Shown: in pieces, positions 40,941 to 49,245 of the stretch
How the letters are laid out: each line of letters opens with the position of its first letter
Numbering within the stretch: position 1 is the stretch's first letter
Origin: Falsiroseomonas selenitidurans
Lineage (GTDB): Bacteria; Pseudomonadota; Alphaproteobacteria; Acetobacterales; Acetobacteraceae
Direction: 5' to 3'
NCBI RefSeq assembly: GCF_012103215.1
Contig: NZ_JAAVNE010000038.1
Coordinates: 1-54,985 of the forward strand
DNA length: 54,985 bases
Program-made: the position numbers and the translations under genes
The notes under the pieces: generated by a model
Seen by the model: the letters and a program-made list of their open reading frames with translations, nothing else
What the model was told of the DNA's origin: nothing
The model's database searches: none

Positions 40941-41138
40941 GCAGCAAAGCCGCCCGCCGGCAGTCCGGCGAGCCAAGGCCGCGGAGGGGCCGCCCGGCGC
41001 CTGAGGGCAGCAACGCCGCCCGCCGGCAGTCCGGCGAGCCAAGGCCCCGGAGGGGCCGCCCGGCGCCTGAGGGCAGCAAAGCCGCCCGCCGGCAGTCCGG
41101 CGAGCCAAGGCTCCGGAGGGGCCGCCCGGCGCCTGAGG
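40941..41138. repeat. 66-bp tandem repeat, three near-identical copies
   Basis: Units start at 40941, 41007 and 41073, each beginning GCAGCAAAGCCGCCCGCC (copy two GCAGCAACG) and ending CGCCCGGCGCCTGAGG. Differences are confined to about three positions, mainly at the GGCC-GCGG / GGCC-CCGG / GGCT-CCGG site. Each unit holds a CGCCGG-CAGT-CCGGCG hairpin and further G/C palindromes. The array follows the 25-bp array directly; both unit types end in TGAGG. A length of 22 codons keeps several frames open on both strands, but no protein is likely. Confidence 0.95.
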
Positions 41139-41154
41139 GCGGAAAAATCCCCCC

Positions 41155-42117
41155 TCAATCCACCTTCATGCCGGTGGCCTGCACCACTTCCCGCCACCGT
41201 GTGGAGGCGCGGGCGACCCAGGCCTCGGCGGCGGCGCCGTCGCCGGCTTCCGGCGTCACGGCCCAGTTGGCCAGCCGCGCCCGGGCTGCGGGGTCGGCGA
41301 AGACCGCCGCCACCAGCCGCGCCGCCGCCGCCCGCGCCGGCTCCGGGATCGCGCGCGGGGCCATCAGCAGGTAGGCGAAGCGGATGTCGAAGCCGGCATG
41401 GCCCTGTTCCGCCACGGTCGCGACATCCGGCAGCATGGCGATGCGCTGCGGCCCGCTGATCGCCAGCGCCCGCAGCCGGCCATCCTTGACGAAATCCGCG
41501 CCGCCCGAGATGGCGATGAAGCCGGCCTGCACGCGGCCGGCCAGCAATTCCGTCACCGCCTGGGCGTTGCCGCGGAAGGGCACGTGTTCCAGCTGCCCCG
41601 GCCGCAGGCCAAGCGAATGGCCCAGATGCTCCATCGCCAGATGCCCGGGTGAGCCATAGCCGGCCGAGGCATAGAGCAGCGGCTGCCGCCGCGCCGCGGC
41701 GAGGAATTCTGCCAGCGTGCCGATGCCGGAGGTGGGATGCACCAGCAGCACCACCGGGTAGGTGCCGGCCACCGCCACCGGGCGCAGCGCCGCCGGGTCG
41801 AAGCCGAGATTGCCGTAGACGAAGGGGTTCACGGTGAAGCTGCTGTCGATCGCCAGCAGCAGGGTGCGTCCGTTCGGTTCGGCCCGCGCGGTGATGGCGG
41901 CAGCGATATTGCCATTGGCACCCGGGCGGTTGTCCACGATCGCGTTGCCCAGCCCGTGCCGCGGGGCGGCCTCCGCCAGCAGCCGGGCGATGCCGTCCAG
42001 CGCGGCGCCGGGCGGGAAGGCGGCGATGATGCGCAGCGGGTCGCCGGGCTGTGCCAGGGCAGGCGCGGCCAGGCTGGCGAGGCCGGCGGCAAGCGCGGTT
42101 CTCCGGGTAATCTGCAT
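41155..42117 (-). CDS. Bug-family substrate-binding protein
   Basis: A 320-residue periplasmic protein with a Tat-like signal (MQITRRTALAAGLASLAAPALA). Bug features are DPLRIIAAFPPGAALDGIAR, AIVDNRPGANGNIAAAITAR, ASAGYGSPGHLAMEHLG, HVPFRGNAQAVTELLAGRVQ and IPEPARAAAARL. The ligand loop reads FPPGAALD where many members have FPPGGxxD. It is divergent from the sulfatase-like gene with a 68-base gap, so the pair may share a regulatory region and a substrate. No TctA/TctB permease is nearby. Its 3' end lies just beyond the 66-bp repeats. Confidence 0.93.
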   Translation of the reverse strand: MQITRRTALAAGLASLAAPALAQPGDPLRIIAAFPPGAALDGIARLLAEAAPRHGLGNAIVDNRPGANGNIAAAITARAEPNGRTLLLAIDSSFTVNPFVYGNLGFDPAALRPVAVAGTYPVVLLVHPTSGIGTLAEFLAAARRQPLLYASAGYGSPGHLAMEHLGHSLGLRPGQLEHVPFRGNAQAVTELLAGRVQAGFIAISGGADFVKDGRLRALAISGPQRIAMLPDVATVAEQGHAGFDIRFAYLLMAPRAIPEPARAAAARLVAAVFADPAARARLANWAVTPEAGDGAAAEAWVARASTRWREVVQATGMKVD

Positions 42118-42185
42118 GGCTCATGCCTCCCAAGTTTGGTTGTTGGTGCCTATGCTGGCGGCTGGGGAACGGGGGAACAAGGCCG

Positions 42186-43748
42186 ATGACCGTGCGCAAC
42201 GTGCTGTTCATCATGTGCGACCAGCTGCGCTGGGACCATCTGGGCTGCGCGGGCCACCCCTTCCTGAAGACGCCGAACCTGGATGCGCTGGCCGCGCGCG
42301 GCGTGCGCTTCGCGCAATCCTACGTGCAATCCGGCATCTGCGGGCCTTCCCGCATGTCCTACTACACCGGCCGCTACGTCTCGACGCATGGCGCGACGCA
42401 TAACCGCGTGCCGCTCTCGGTGGGGGAGGTGACGCTGGGCTGGCATTTGTCCGAGTCCGGCCGGACGCTCGCCCTGGCGGGGAAGACCCATGTGCTGCCC
42501 GATGCCCACGGCATGAAGCGCCTGCAGCTGGATGGGCAGGACGACCTGGCGGCGCTGCTGCGCGAAGGCTGGTTCACCCTGGTGGACCGGCATGACGGCC
42601 ACCATGCGGAGACCGACAGCGCCTATGCCCATTGGCTGCGCGCGCAAGGCTATGACAGCCAGGATCCCTGGACCGACTACGTCATCGCGGTGGAGGACGA
42701 GGCCGGGCAGATCCACGATGGCTGGAAGATGCGCAACGCCCGCCTGCCCGCCCGGGTGCGGGACGAGCACAGCGAGACGGCCTACACCACGGACCAGGGC
42801 ATCCGCTTCATGGAACAGCAGGGCGAAACGCCCTGGGTGCTGCATCTGTCCTATGTGAAGCCGCACTGGCCCTACATCGCCCCCGCCCCCTGGCATGCGA
42901 TGTACACGCCCGAGCAATGCCTGCCCGTCTCCCGCCACCCCGCCGAGCGCGGGCCGGACATCCACCCGCTGTTCCGCGAATGGCAGAAGGAGGAGGTGAG
43001 CGAGAACTTCCAGAACGATGCCTGCATCGAGACCGTCCGCCCGGCCTATCAGGGACTGATCAGCCAGCTCGACCACCATCTTGGCCGGGTCTGGGCGGCG
43101 CTGGAGCGGCTGGGGCGGTGGCAGGACACGCTGGTGGTGTTCTGCTCGGACCACGGGGACTACCTGGGCGACCATTGGCTGGGGGAGAAGGAGCTGTTCC
43201 ACGACTGCGTGCAGCGCGTGCCGATGATCGTGGTGGACCCCTCCGCCGCGGCGGAGGCCACGCGCGGCACGGTCGATGACCGCTTCGTGGAGGCGATCGA
43301 CCTGGTGCCCACCTTCCTCGATGCCCTGGCGCTGGACCCGGCGCCGCATCTGCTGGAGGGGCGATCCCTGCTGGGTCTCACCCGCGGCACGGCTGTGGGT
43401 TGGCGCGACGCGGTGGTGTCCGAGCTGGACTGGACCTTCCGCGGCGCCCGCCGCCGGCTGGGCGAGCCCACCGGCCAGCACCACGCCTGGATGCTGCGCG
43501 ACAGCCGCTGGAAATACATCCACTGGACCAGCGGCTACCGCCCGCAGCTGTTCGACCTGGCGGCGGACCCGCAGGAGTTCTTCGACCTCGGCGCCGATCC
43601 GGCGCTGGAGGGGGTGCGGCAGCAGATGCGGGAAAGGCTGCTGGCCTGGTTCACCGGCCTGAAGCGCCGCACCACCCTGACCTGGGCGGAGGCGGAGCTG
43701 CGCACGGACAGCCACAAGCGCGCGGGGGTGTTACTCGGCGAGTGGTAG
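42186..43748 (+). CDS. Sulfatase / phosphonate monoester hydrolase-like enzyme
   Basis: A 520-residue alkaline-phosphatase-superfamily enzyme. D12 lies in LFIMCDQLRWDHLGC; the formylglycine motif is CGPSR (C52-R56, in SGICGPSRMSYYTGRY); further metal ligands are in LVVFCSDHGDYLGDHWLGEK. The CxPSR sequence allows conversion of C52 to formylglycine by the ordinary enzyme. YVKPHWPYIAPAPWHAMYTP and the C-terminal ADPQEFFDLGADP resemble phosphonate monoester hydrolases/arylsulfatases of rhizobia more than classic sulfatases. It has no signal peptide, so it acts in the cytoplasm on sulfate, phosphodiester or phosphonate esters; the substrate is open. Confidence 0.9.
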   Translation: MTVRNVLFIMCDQLRWDHLGCAGHPFLKTPNLDALAARGVRFAQSYVQSGICGPSRMSYYTGRYVSTHGATHNRVPLSVGEVTLGWHLSESGRTLALAGKTHVLPDAHGMKRLQLDGQDDLAALLREGWFTLVDRHDGHHAETDSAYAHWLRAQGYDSQDPWTDYVIAVEDEAGQIHDGWKMRNARLPARVRDEHSETAYTTDQGIRFMEQQGETPWVLHLSYVKPHWPYIAPAPWHAMYTPEQCLPVSRHPAERGPDIHPLFREWQKEEVSENFQNDACIETVRPAYQGLISQLDHHLGRVWAALERLGRWQDTLVVFCSDHGDYLGDHWLGEKELFHDCVQRVPMIVVDPSAAAEATRGTVDDRFVEAIDLVPTFLDALALDPAPHLLEGRSLLGLTRGTAVGWRDAVVSELDWTFRGARRRLGEPTGQHHAWMLRDSRWKYIHWTSGYRPQLFDLAADPQEFFDLGADPALEGVRQQMRERLLAWFTGLKRRTTLTWAEAELRTDSHKRAGVLLGEW

Positions 43749-43755
43749 GCGCCGC

Positions 43756-43797
43756 GGTCTGCACCGGCACCGGCACCTGCACCGGCACCTGCACCCG
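43756..43797. repeat. Short hexamer-type repeat (GCACCG/GCACCT)
   Basis: Six to seven consecutive hexamers of the kind GCACCG or GCACCT lie in the spacer after the sulfatase-like gene. The array is probably prone to slippage. No coding frame uses it. Confidence 0.7.
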
Positions 43798-43847
43798 GCC
43801 CCGGCGGCCCGCGCGCGTTGACGGCGGGCGGGCCGCGCTGGCGGTCC

Positions 43848-44348
43848 CTACGCCACCACCTCATGCCCCACGGGGTGGTAGCCGCGGCCATACCAGATCA
43901 GCGCGCGGCCCGGCAGGCCCTGTCGGATGGCCAGGATCTCCGCGAAGAAGACACTGTGCGTGCCCTTCTCCAGCACCTCCGCGATGCGGCAGTCGAAGGA
44001 CACGGCCGCATCCTCCAGCACCGGGGCGCCGGTGGCCATGGTGGACCAGTTGCCATGGGTGAAGCGGGCCTCCCCCGTCAGGCCGCCGACGCCGGAGAAG
44101 GCCTCCGAGATCGGCCGCTGCCCGGCGGCCAGCGTGTTCACGCAGATCACGCCATTCGCCTTGAACACCGGATTGCCGGAGGAGGTGCGGTTCAGGCAGA
44201 CCAGCAGCGTGGGCGGGTCGTCCGTCACGCTGCAGACGGCGCTGGCCGTCACCCCGGCGCGGCCGCCCGGACCGGCGGAGGTGACGATGTTCACGGCGGC
44301 GCCGAGGCGCGCCATGGCATCGCGGAATTCGGCGCGGCTGACGGTCAT
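43848..44348 (-). CDS. Flavin reductase family protein (RutF/HpaC type)
   Basis: A 166-residue protein starting at MTVSRAEFRDAMARLGAAVN behind AGGA; an ATG five codons earlier is possible but has poor spacing. The flavin-binding split barrel shows VTASAVCSVTDDPPTLLVCL, NRTSSGNPVFKANGVICVN and FSGVGGLTGEARF, and ends with the family-like LIWYGRGYH. It supplies reduced FMN to a two-component monooxygenase, or acts as an NADH:FMN oxidoreductase on its own. No monooxygenase gene is adjacent. Confidence 0.92.
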   Translation of the reverse strand: MTVSRAEFRDAMARLGAAVNIVTSAGPGGRAGVTASAVCSVTDDPPTLLVCLNRTSSGNPVFKANGVICVNTLAAGQRPISEAFSGVGGLTGEARFTHGNWSTMATGAPVLEDAAVSFDCRIAEVLEKGTHSVFFAEILAIRQGLPGRALIWYGRGYHPVGHEVVA

Positions 44349-44414
44349 GGGCTGATCCTGCATCTCTCGCGCAAGATGGGTGGTGACGCGGCGCTTGGGA
44401 AGCCGGTCCGCGCT

Positions 44415-45131
44415 TCAGCAGGGCTCCAGCCGGATCGCTTCCACCCGCGCATCCACCGCCGCGCCGGTATCCTCCGTGTCGGTGGCGATCGCCACTTCCC
44501 GCAGCGGCGGCACCGGGGCGTCGCCGAAGGCGCGGCGCCAATCGGCCGCCAGATCCACCCTTTCCTCCTGCCACACGCCGCGTGGCGTGCCGGCCGGGCG
44601 CAGCACGCGCAGGCGGCTGATCGCCGGCGCCCAGGGGCTGGGCTGGAAGCCGGGCCGGGCCTCGCCGCCCCAGACATAGGACAGCACGCTGCGCGGCAGC
44701 ACGTGGTCGCCGGCGGCCGCCTGGGCCAGGCCATGCTGGGCGCGGGCGGCGAAGCCCGCGGCCGGGCCGAAGCCGGTGAAGCCCACCGCCACCGCCAGGG
44801 CCCGGTCGTCGCCGCCACGGCGGGCGAGGTCGGTGGCCGGCGGCCCGGCATCGACGCGCCAGCGCCAGGCCAGGCAGGTCGCCTGGCCCTGCACAGGCCG
44901 GTAGAGGAAGGCCGCCTGGCCGCGCCCCTGCACGCGTACGCCGTCGCCCGGCGTTGCCGTGAAGGCCGGCGGCGCGATGCCCTGCCACAGCACCTTGCGC
45001 CAGCCCAGCCGTTCCAGCTCCGGCGCCGTGCGGCCGGGGGCGATGGCGGCCGCCAGCAGGGGCGCCAGGGCCAGCAGCAGCAGGATGCGAAGGGCAGGCC
45101 GGCGGCGGGCAGGGGGCGGGTCGGGGCGCAT
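44415..45131 (-). CDS. DUF3047 family exported protein
   Basis: About 238 residues. After a basic N-terminus (MRPDPPPARRRPALR) comes a hydrophobic signal or anchor (ILLLLALAPLLAAAI). The rest matches DUF3047: LGWRKVLWQGIAPPAFTATP, TCLAWRWRVDAGPPATDLAR, DDRALAVAVGFTG, LSYVWGGEARPGF, and ending EVAIATDTEDTGAAVDARVE. Family members look like carbohydrate-binding beta-sandwich proteins of unknown role. The exact start is unclear (45131, 45149 or 45182). It lies downstream of the GNAT gene on the same strand after an AT-rich gap. Confidence 0.83.
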   Translation of the reverse strand: MRPDPPPARRRPALRILLLLALAPLLAAAIAPGRTAPELERLGWRKVLWQGIAPPAFTATPGDGVRVQGRGQAAFLYRPVQGQATCLAWRWRVDAGPPATDLARRGGDDRALAVAVGFTGFGPAAGFAARAQHGLAQAAAGDHVLPRSVLSYVWGGEARPGFQPSPWAPAISRLRVLRPAGTPRGVWQEERVDLAADWRRAFGDAPVPPLREVAIATDTEDTGAAVDARVEAIRLEPC

Positions 45132-45159
45132 GGCCGAAGGCTCGGGCATCCAATGGCCG

Positions 45160-45190
45160 GCGCACAAGACAAATATTACCAAAAAATGAA
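45160..45190 (-). promoter_or_regulatory. AT-rich island, candidate promoter of the DUF3047 gene
   Basis: The stretch GACAAATATTACCAAAAAATG (about 45167-45187) is the most AT-rich spot in the window. On the minus strand it reads CATTTTTTGGTAATATTTGTC; TAATAT would serve as a -10 element about 30-40 bases before the DUF3047 start. No good TTGACA-like partner is visible, so this is tentative. Confidence 0.35.
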
Positions 45191-45215
45191 CCGACCGCGC
45201 GATGATCGGCTTGGC

Positions 45216-45782
45216 TCAATCCTCCAGCCGCGCCGCCATCCAATCCTCCCGGGTGATCCGGTACCAGAGATGCGGGTTCAACCGGTGGTCCGCCGGCAGG
45301 CGCGGATGGGTGAATTCCCCCTGCCGCGCCAGGCCCAGCTTCTCCATCAGCCGCCAGGAGGGTTCATTGGCCGGCGGGGTGAAGGCGACGATGCGGTCGA
45401 GGCCCAGCGGCCCGAAGCCATAGGCCAGCGCCAGCCGCGCCGCCTCCTCGGCCAGGCCCTGGCGCTGCTGCGCCGCGGCGATACGCCAGCCGATCTCGAC
45501 CGCGGGGGTGAAGGGCGCCTGCCAGGGGATGTGCATCAGCCCGACCACGCCGGCCAGCGATGCGTCCGGCGTCTCCACCACCCAGAATCCCCAGCCATGC
45601 TGGGTGAAATGCCCGTCCAGCCGGCGCGCCCAGGCATCGCTGGTGGCGCGGTCCATCACCTCCGGGAAGTGGCGCATCACGGCGGGGTCGCCGTTCAGCG
45701 CGTGCAGTGGCGCCAGGTCGTCCGGCAGGCGCCAGGGGCGCAGCGTCACCCGCGGCCCGTGCAACGTCACCATCCCCGCCAT
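45216..45782 (-). CDS. GNAT family N-acetyltransferase (RimJ/RimL type)
   Basis: A 188-residue acetyltransferase. VTLRPWRLPDDLAPLHALNG, then DPAVMRHFPEVMDRATSDAW, VEIGWRIAAAQQRQGLAEEA (acetyl-CoA-binding Q/RxxGxA/G) and RIVAFTPPANEPSWRLMEKL follow the RimJ/RimL layout. It should acetylate a primary amine such as a ribosomal-protein N-terminus, amino acid or drug; the substrate is unknown. The start at 45782 has AGGG and GGAGG upstream. It is divergent from the CoA-transferase operon. Confidence 0.92.
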   Translation of the reverse strand: MAGMVTLHGPRVTLRPWRLPDDLAPLHALNGDPAVMRHFPEVMDRATSDAWARRLDGHFTQHGWGFWVVETPDASLAGVVGLMHIPWQAPFTPAVEIGWRIAAAQQRQGLAEEAARLALAYGFGPLGLDRIVAFTPPANEPSWRLMEKLGLARQGEFTHPRLPADHRLNPHLWYRITREDWMAARLED

Positions 45783-45881
45783 CGCCCTGCCTCCGCCTTC
45801 GGATCGGCGGCTGTAGCATGGCTTCGCCCCCTTCGCGCGGGCGGCAACAGGGGTTAGGTAGGGCGCACGAAGGAGAGAAGC

Positions 45882-46709
45882 ATGAACGCCCCCACCGTCG
45901 ATGCGCTCGCCGCCACCGTGCCGGATGGTGCGCTGGTCGCCCTGCCGCCCGACAATTCGCTGCCCTCCCTGGCGCTGGCCCGGGCGCTGGTGCGGCGTGG
46001 CGCGAAGCGGCTGCGGCTGCTCGGCGTGCCGGTGTCGGGCTTCGCGACGGACCTGCTGATCGGCGCCGGCTGCGTGGCGGAGGTGGAGACCAGCGCCGTC
46101 TCCCTCGGTGAGGCCGGCTTCGCGCCGCGCTTCACCGCCGCGCTGAAGGCCGGCACCATCAAGGTGCGCGATGCCACCTGCCCGGCGATCCATTCCATGC
46201 TGCAGGCGACAGAGAAGGGCATTCCCTTCATGCCGCTGCGCGGGATCATCGGCAGCGACATTTTGCGCAATCGCCCGGACTGGCGCGTTGTTCCGAACCC
46301 CATGGGTGATGGCGTCCCCGACCCCATCGTGCTGCTGCCGGCGCTGTCCCCCGACGTGGCGCTGATCCATGGCGCGATGGCGGATGAGGCCGGCAATGTC
46401 TGGCTCGGCCGGCGCCGCGAATGCGCCACCCTCGCGCATGCCAGCAAGCGCGTGCTGGCGACGGTGGAACGCCTGGTCGCGGGCGACATGCTGGAGGATG
46501 AGCGCCTGGCGCCCGGCTGCATCAGCGGCACCTATATCGAGGCGGTGGCGGTGGCCGAGCGCGGCGCCTGGCCCGTGGCGCTGCTGGACGAATATCCCTT
46601 CGATGCCGCGCATCTTTCCGAGTATGCCCGGCTGGCGAAGACCGAGGCGGGGTTTGCCGAATATCTGGACCGCTACGTCCTCGCCCCGCGCGCGCAGGCT
46701 GCCGAATGA
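45882..46709 (+). CDS. Family I CoA-transferase, alpha subunit (GctA/IpdA-like)
   Basis: A 275-residue CoA-transferase alpha subunit: DGALVALPPDNSLPSLALAR, RGAKRLRLLGVPVSGFATDL, ATEKGIPFMPLRGIIGSDIL, and DVALIHGAMADEAGNVWLGR, which is the usual ALIHA...D..GN motif. Alpha and beta subunits form the active site together and act on dicarboxyl- or ring-derived acyl-CoA esters. AAGGAGAG lies 8-9 bases before the ATG. It overlaps the beta subunit gene by ATGA and is the first gene of a four-gene operon. Confidence 0.92.
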   Translation: MNAPTVDALAATVPDGALVALPPDNSLPSLALARALVRRGAKRLRLLGVPVSGFATDLLIGAGCVAEVETSAVSLGEAGFAPRFTAALKAGTIKVRDATCPAIHSMLQATEKGIPFMPLRGIIGSDILRNRPDWRVVPNPMGDGVPDPIVLLPALSPDVALIHGAMADEAGNVWLGRRRECATLAHASKRVLATVERLVAGDMLEDERLAPGCISGTYIEAVAVAERGAWPVALLDEYPFDAAHLSEYARLAKTEAGFAEYLDRYVLAPRAQAAE

Positions 46710-47467
46710 CCATCAAGCTCGAAGAACGCCTGGCCGCCACGCTGGCGCGGCTGATCCTGGACCCGGCGGCGCCGCCGGCGCGGCACATCGCGGTGGGGGC
46801 GGCGAGCCCGATGCCGGCGGCGGCCTGCTGGCTGGTGAAGAAGCAGGGGCACCCGATCCGCCTTTCCCTGCTGCACAAGCGCAGCGGCAATCCCTTCTCC
46901 GAAGGCTCCCGCGAATTGTTCGACCTGACGGGGCAGGGGCGGATCGACCTGTTCTTCCTCGGCGGCGGGCAGATCGACGGGCAGGCCAACCTCAACCTGG
47001 TCGGCACCGGCGAATGGCCGGGCGGCTCGGCGCAGGGCGGCGTGCGCTTCCCTGGCAGCTTCGGCAGCGCCTTCATGTATTTCATGACGCCGCGCACCAT
47101 CCTGTTCCGCGAGGAGCATTCGCCCCGCGTGCTGGTGCCGCAGGTGGACAACATCTCCGCCCCCGGCGTCTCCGCTCCCGGCGTGTTCCGCCGCGGCACG
47201 GCGCAGGCGCTGGTCACCGGCAGATGCGTGTTTGCGTTCCATCCGGATCGCGCGCGCTTTTCGCTGGCCAGCCTGCATCCGGGCGAGACGGTCGAGAGCA
47301 TCCGCGCCGCCACCGGCTTCGACTTCGACGTGGCGGAGGAGGTGCCGCAGACGCCGGACCCCACCGAGGCCGAGCTCGCGCTGCTGCGCGGGCCGGTCTG
47401 CGACGAGATGCTGGAAACCTATCCGGAGTTCTGTGCCCGCGTGTTCGACAGGAAACTGGCCGCATGA
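46706..47467 (+). CDS. Family I CoA-transferase, beta subunit (GctB/IpdB-like), catalytic Glu apparently missing
   Basis: A 253-residue beta subunit: ARHIAVGAASPMPAAACWLV, IRLSLLHKRSGNPFSEGSRE, GRIDLFFLGGGQIDGQANLN and GGVRFPGSFGSAFMYFM. Active family I transferases carry a Glu in an E-[SN]-G motif after the first strand pair; here the position reads KRSG, so the thioester-forming Glu seems absent. IpdAB of actinobacteria is a known precedent for a CoA-transferase fold without that Glu acting as a ring hydrolase. The local SAPGVSAPGV is a small duplication. Coupled by ATGA to genes on both sides. Confidence 0.88.
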   Translation: MTIKLEERLAATLARLILDPAAPPARHIAVGAASPMPAAACWLVKKQGHPIRLSLLHKRSGNPFSEGSRELFDLTGQGRIDLFFLGGGQIDGQANLNLVGTGEWPGGSAQGGVRFPGSFGSAFMYFMTPRTILFREEHSPRVLVPQVDNISAPGVSAPGVFRRGTAQALVTGRCVFAFHPDRARFSLASLHPGETVESIRAATGFDFDVAEEVPQTPDPTEAELALLRGPVCDEMLETYPEFCARVFDRKLAA

Positions 47468-48699
47468 CCGATGCGCTTCCCATGACCCAGGGCAAGGGCC
47501 TGGCCCTGTCCCCCGGCGCGCTCGCCGGCCTCAAGGTCATCGACCTCACCCGCGTCCTCGGCGGCCCCTACTGCACCATGATCCTCTCCGACCACGGGGC
47601 CGAGGTGGTGAAGATCGAGCCGCCGCAGGGCGACGAGGTGCGCGACTGGGGCCCGCCCTTCGTGGAGGGCTCCGCCAGCTACTTCATCGGCGTGAACCGC
47701 AACAAGCGGTCGCTGGCGCTCGACCTCGGCAAGCCGGAGGGGCGGGAGGTGCTGATGCGCCTGCTGGAAGGCGCCGACGTGCTGATCGAGAACTACAAGC
47801 CCGGCGCCATGGAGAAATGGGGCATGGGCTATGCGGATGTCCTGTCCAAGCGCTTCCCTGGCCTGGTGCATTGCCGCGTCTCCGGCTTCGGCGCGGATGG
47901 CCCCCTGGGCGCGCTGCCGGGCTATGACGCGGTGATCCAGGCCATGGTCGGCCTGATGTCGATCAACGGCAACGAGACCACCGGCCCGCTGCGCATGGGC
48001 ACGCCGATCGTCGACCTCGCCACCGGCCTCTATTCCGCCATCGCCATCCTGATGGCGCTGCAGGAGCGCACGCGCAGCGGCCAGGGCCAGTTTCTCGACA
48101 TGAGCCTGCATGATTGCGGCATGGCGCTGCTGCATCCGCAGGCCGCCAATTACTTCCTGAACGACAAGCGCCCCAAGGCCACGGGCAACCCGCACCCAAA
48201 CATCTCGCCCTATTCCAAGTATCGGACCAAGACCTGCGAGATCTTCCTGGCGGTGGGCAACGACCCCACCTTCCGCAAGGTCTGCAGGTTCCTGTCCCTG
48301 GACAGCCTGCCGGATGATGTGCGCTTCAGGACCAATGGCGATCGCCTGAACAACCGCGACACGCTGACGGAAATACTGGAAGCGCGGCTGGCGGCGGAGG
48401 ATGGGCACGACCTCTGCGACCGCCTGCTGAAGGCCGGCGTGCCCGCCGGGCCGGTGATGCATGTGGACGAGGCGATGAATGCGCCCCATACCGCACATCG
48501 CCAGATGGTGACGGAGCTTGGCAGCTACCGGGGCCTGGGCACGCCGATCAAGATGAGCCGGACGCCGGGCGGCACACGCGCCGCCCCGCCCCGCTTCAAT
48601 GAGCACGGTGACGACATCCTCGCCCGCCACGGTTTCACGGCGGAGGAGGTTGCTGAGTTGAAATCGAAGGGGATTGTGGTGGCGGCACGCCGGACATGA
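47464..48699 (+). CDS. CaiB/BaiF family (type III) CoA-transferase
   Basis: A 411-residue type III CoA-transferase. GLKVIDLTRVLGGPYCTMIL, SDHGAEVVKIEPPQGDEVRD, NRNKRSLALDLGKPEGREVL and the catalytic aspartate D184 in TPIVDLATGLYSAIAILMAL are visible. The C-terminal part ends with PPRFNEHGDDILA. It moves CoA between acyl-CoA and a free acid in one step. The upstream A/B subunits belong to an unrelated CoA-transferase family, so the operon encodes two CoA-transferring chemistries. ATGA overlaps join it to the beta subunit gene and to the 178-residue gene. Confidence 0.95.
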   Translation: MTDALPMTQGKGLALSPGALAGLKVIDLTRVLGGPYCTMILSDHGAEVVKIEPPQGDEVRDWGPPFVEGSASYFIGVNRNKRSLALDLGKPEGREVLMRLLEGADVLIENYKPGAMEKWGMGYADVLSKRFPGLVHCRVSGFGADGPLGALPGYDAVIQAMVGLMSINGNETTGPLRMGTPIVDLATGLYSAIAILMALQERTRSGQGQFLDMSLHDCGMALLHPQAANYFLNDKRPKATGNPHPNISPYSKYRTKTCEIFLAVGNDPTFRKVCRFLSLDSLPDDVRFRTNGDRLNNRDTLTEILEARLAAEDGHDLCDRLLKAGVPAGPVMHVDEAMNAPHTAHRQMVTELGSYRGLGTPIKMSRTPGGTRAAPPRFNEHGDDILARHGFTAEEVAELKSKGIVVAARRT

Positions 48700-49232
48700 G
48701 CATGAGCAAGGACCCGCCGCGCAGCCTGCGCGCCATCGAGCAGCCGGCCGAGATCGAGCGCCTTCTGGGCCTCTGGGCCGCTGCCTTCGAGGAGAAGTCG
48801 ATCCCCGCCCGCGCCCGGCCGCGGCTGCGCCCCGCGGCCACCGGCCGCAAGGCCGGGTGCACGCTGTGGCAGGCCAAGGTCGCCGGGCTCGACATGCATA
48901 TCTGCCTGGAGGAGGTGACCAGCGATCGCTGGCGGCTCGACCACGGCACCCAGGGGGCGCTGGCGCTGCGCGACGGCGCGCCGGTGCTGCTGCGGCAATG
49001 GTATGTGAAGCGCGCCCCGGCCGATGCCTCGCTCTCCGCCGCCGAGATCGCCCAGGTGACGGAGGAGCCTCCCTTCTACGTCACCCCCGGCGTGCATCGC
49101 GGCGCCCCCTCCGAACGCCGGCTGTACCAGCTGGTGGCGGACCTGACCGCAACGCCGGAGGAGATCCGCGCCCAGACCGGCGAGGCCATCGCCCGGCAGA
49201 CGGCGGCGACGGAGAAGTTCGGCTTCGTCTGA
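48696..49232 (+). CDS. Hypothetical protein coupled to the CoA-transferase operon (178 aa)
   Basis: A 178-residue soluble protein of unknown family. It starts in the ATGA overlap with the CaiB gene; an ATG two codons later is also possible. It contains AEIERLLGLWAAAFEEKSIP, CTLWQAKVAGLDMHICLEEV, HGTQGALALRDGAPVLLRQW and a C-terminal helix (ATPEEIRAQTGEAIARQTAA). No metal, nucleotide or membrane motif is obvious. Its position as the last gene of a translationally coupled operon suggests it serves the same pathway. Confidence 0.75.
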   Translation: MSMSKDPPRSLRAIEQPAEIERLLGLWAAAFEEKSIPARARPRLRPAATGRKAGCTLWQAKVAGLDMHICLEEVTSDRWRLDHGTQGALALRDGAPVLLRQWYVKRAPADASLSAAEIAQVTEEPPFYVTPGVHRGAPSERRLYQLVADLTATPEEIRAQTGEAIARQTAATEKFGFV

Positions 49233-49245
49233 CCACGCCCGGAAG

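Noticed and set aside
40841..41138. CRISPR array
   Set aside because: The repeats are contiguous with no unique spacers, unit lengths differ (25 and 66 bp), and no cas genes are nearby.
40556..42214. Long minus-strand frame running through the repeats and the Bug gene
   Set aside because: The Bug protein is encoded in a different minus frame with signal peptide and motifs; the long frame exists because the 66-bp repeat is a multiple of three and lacks stops.
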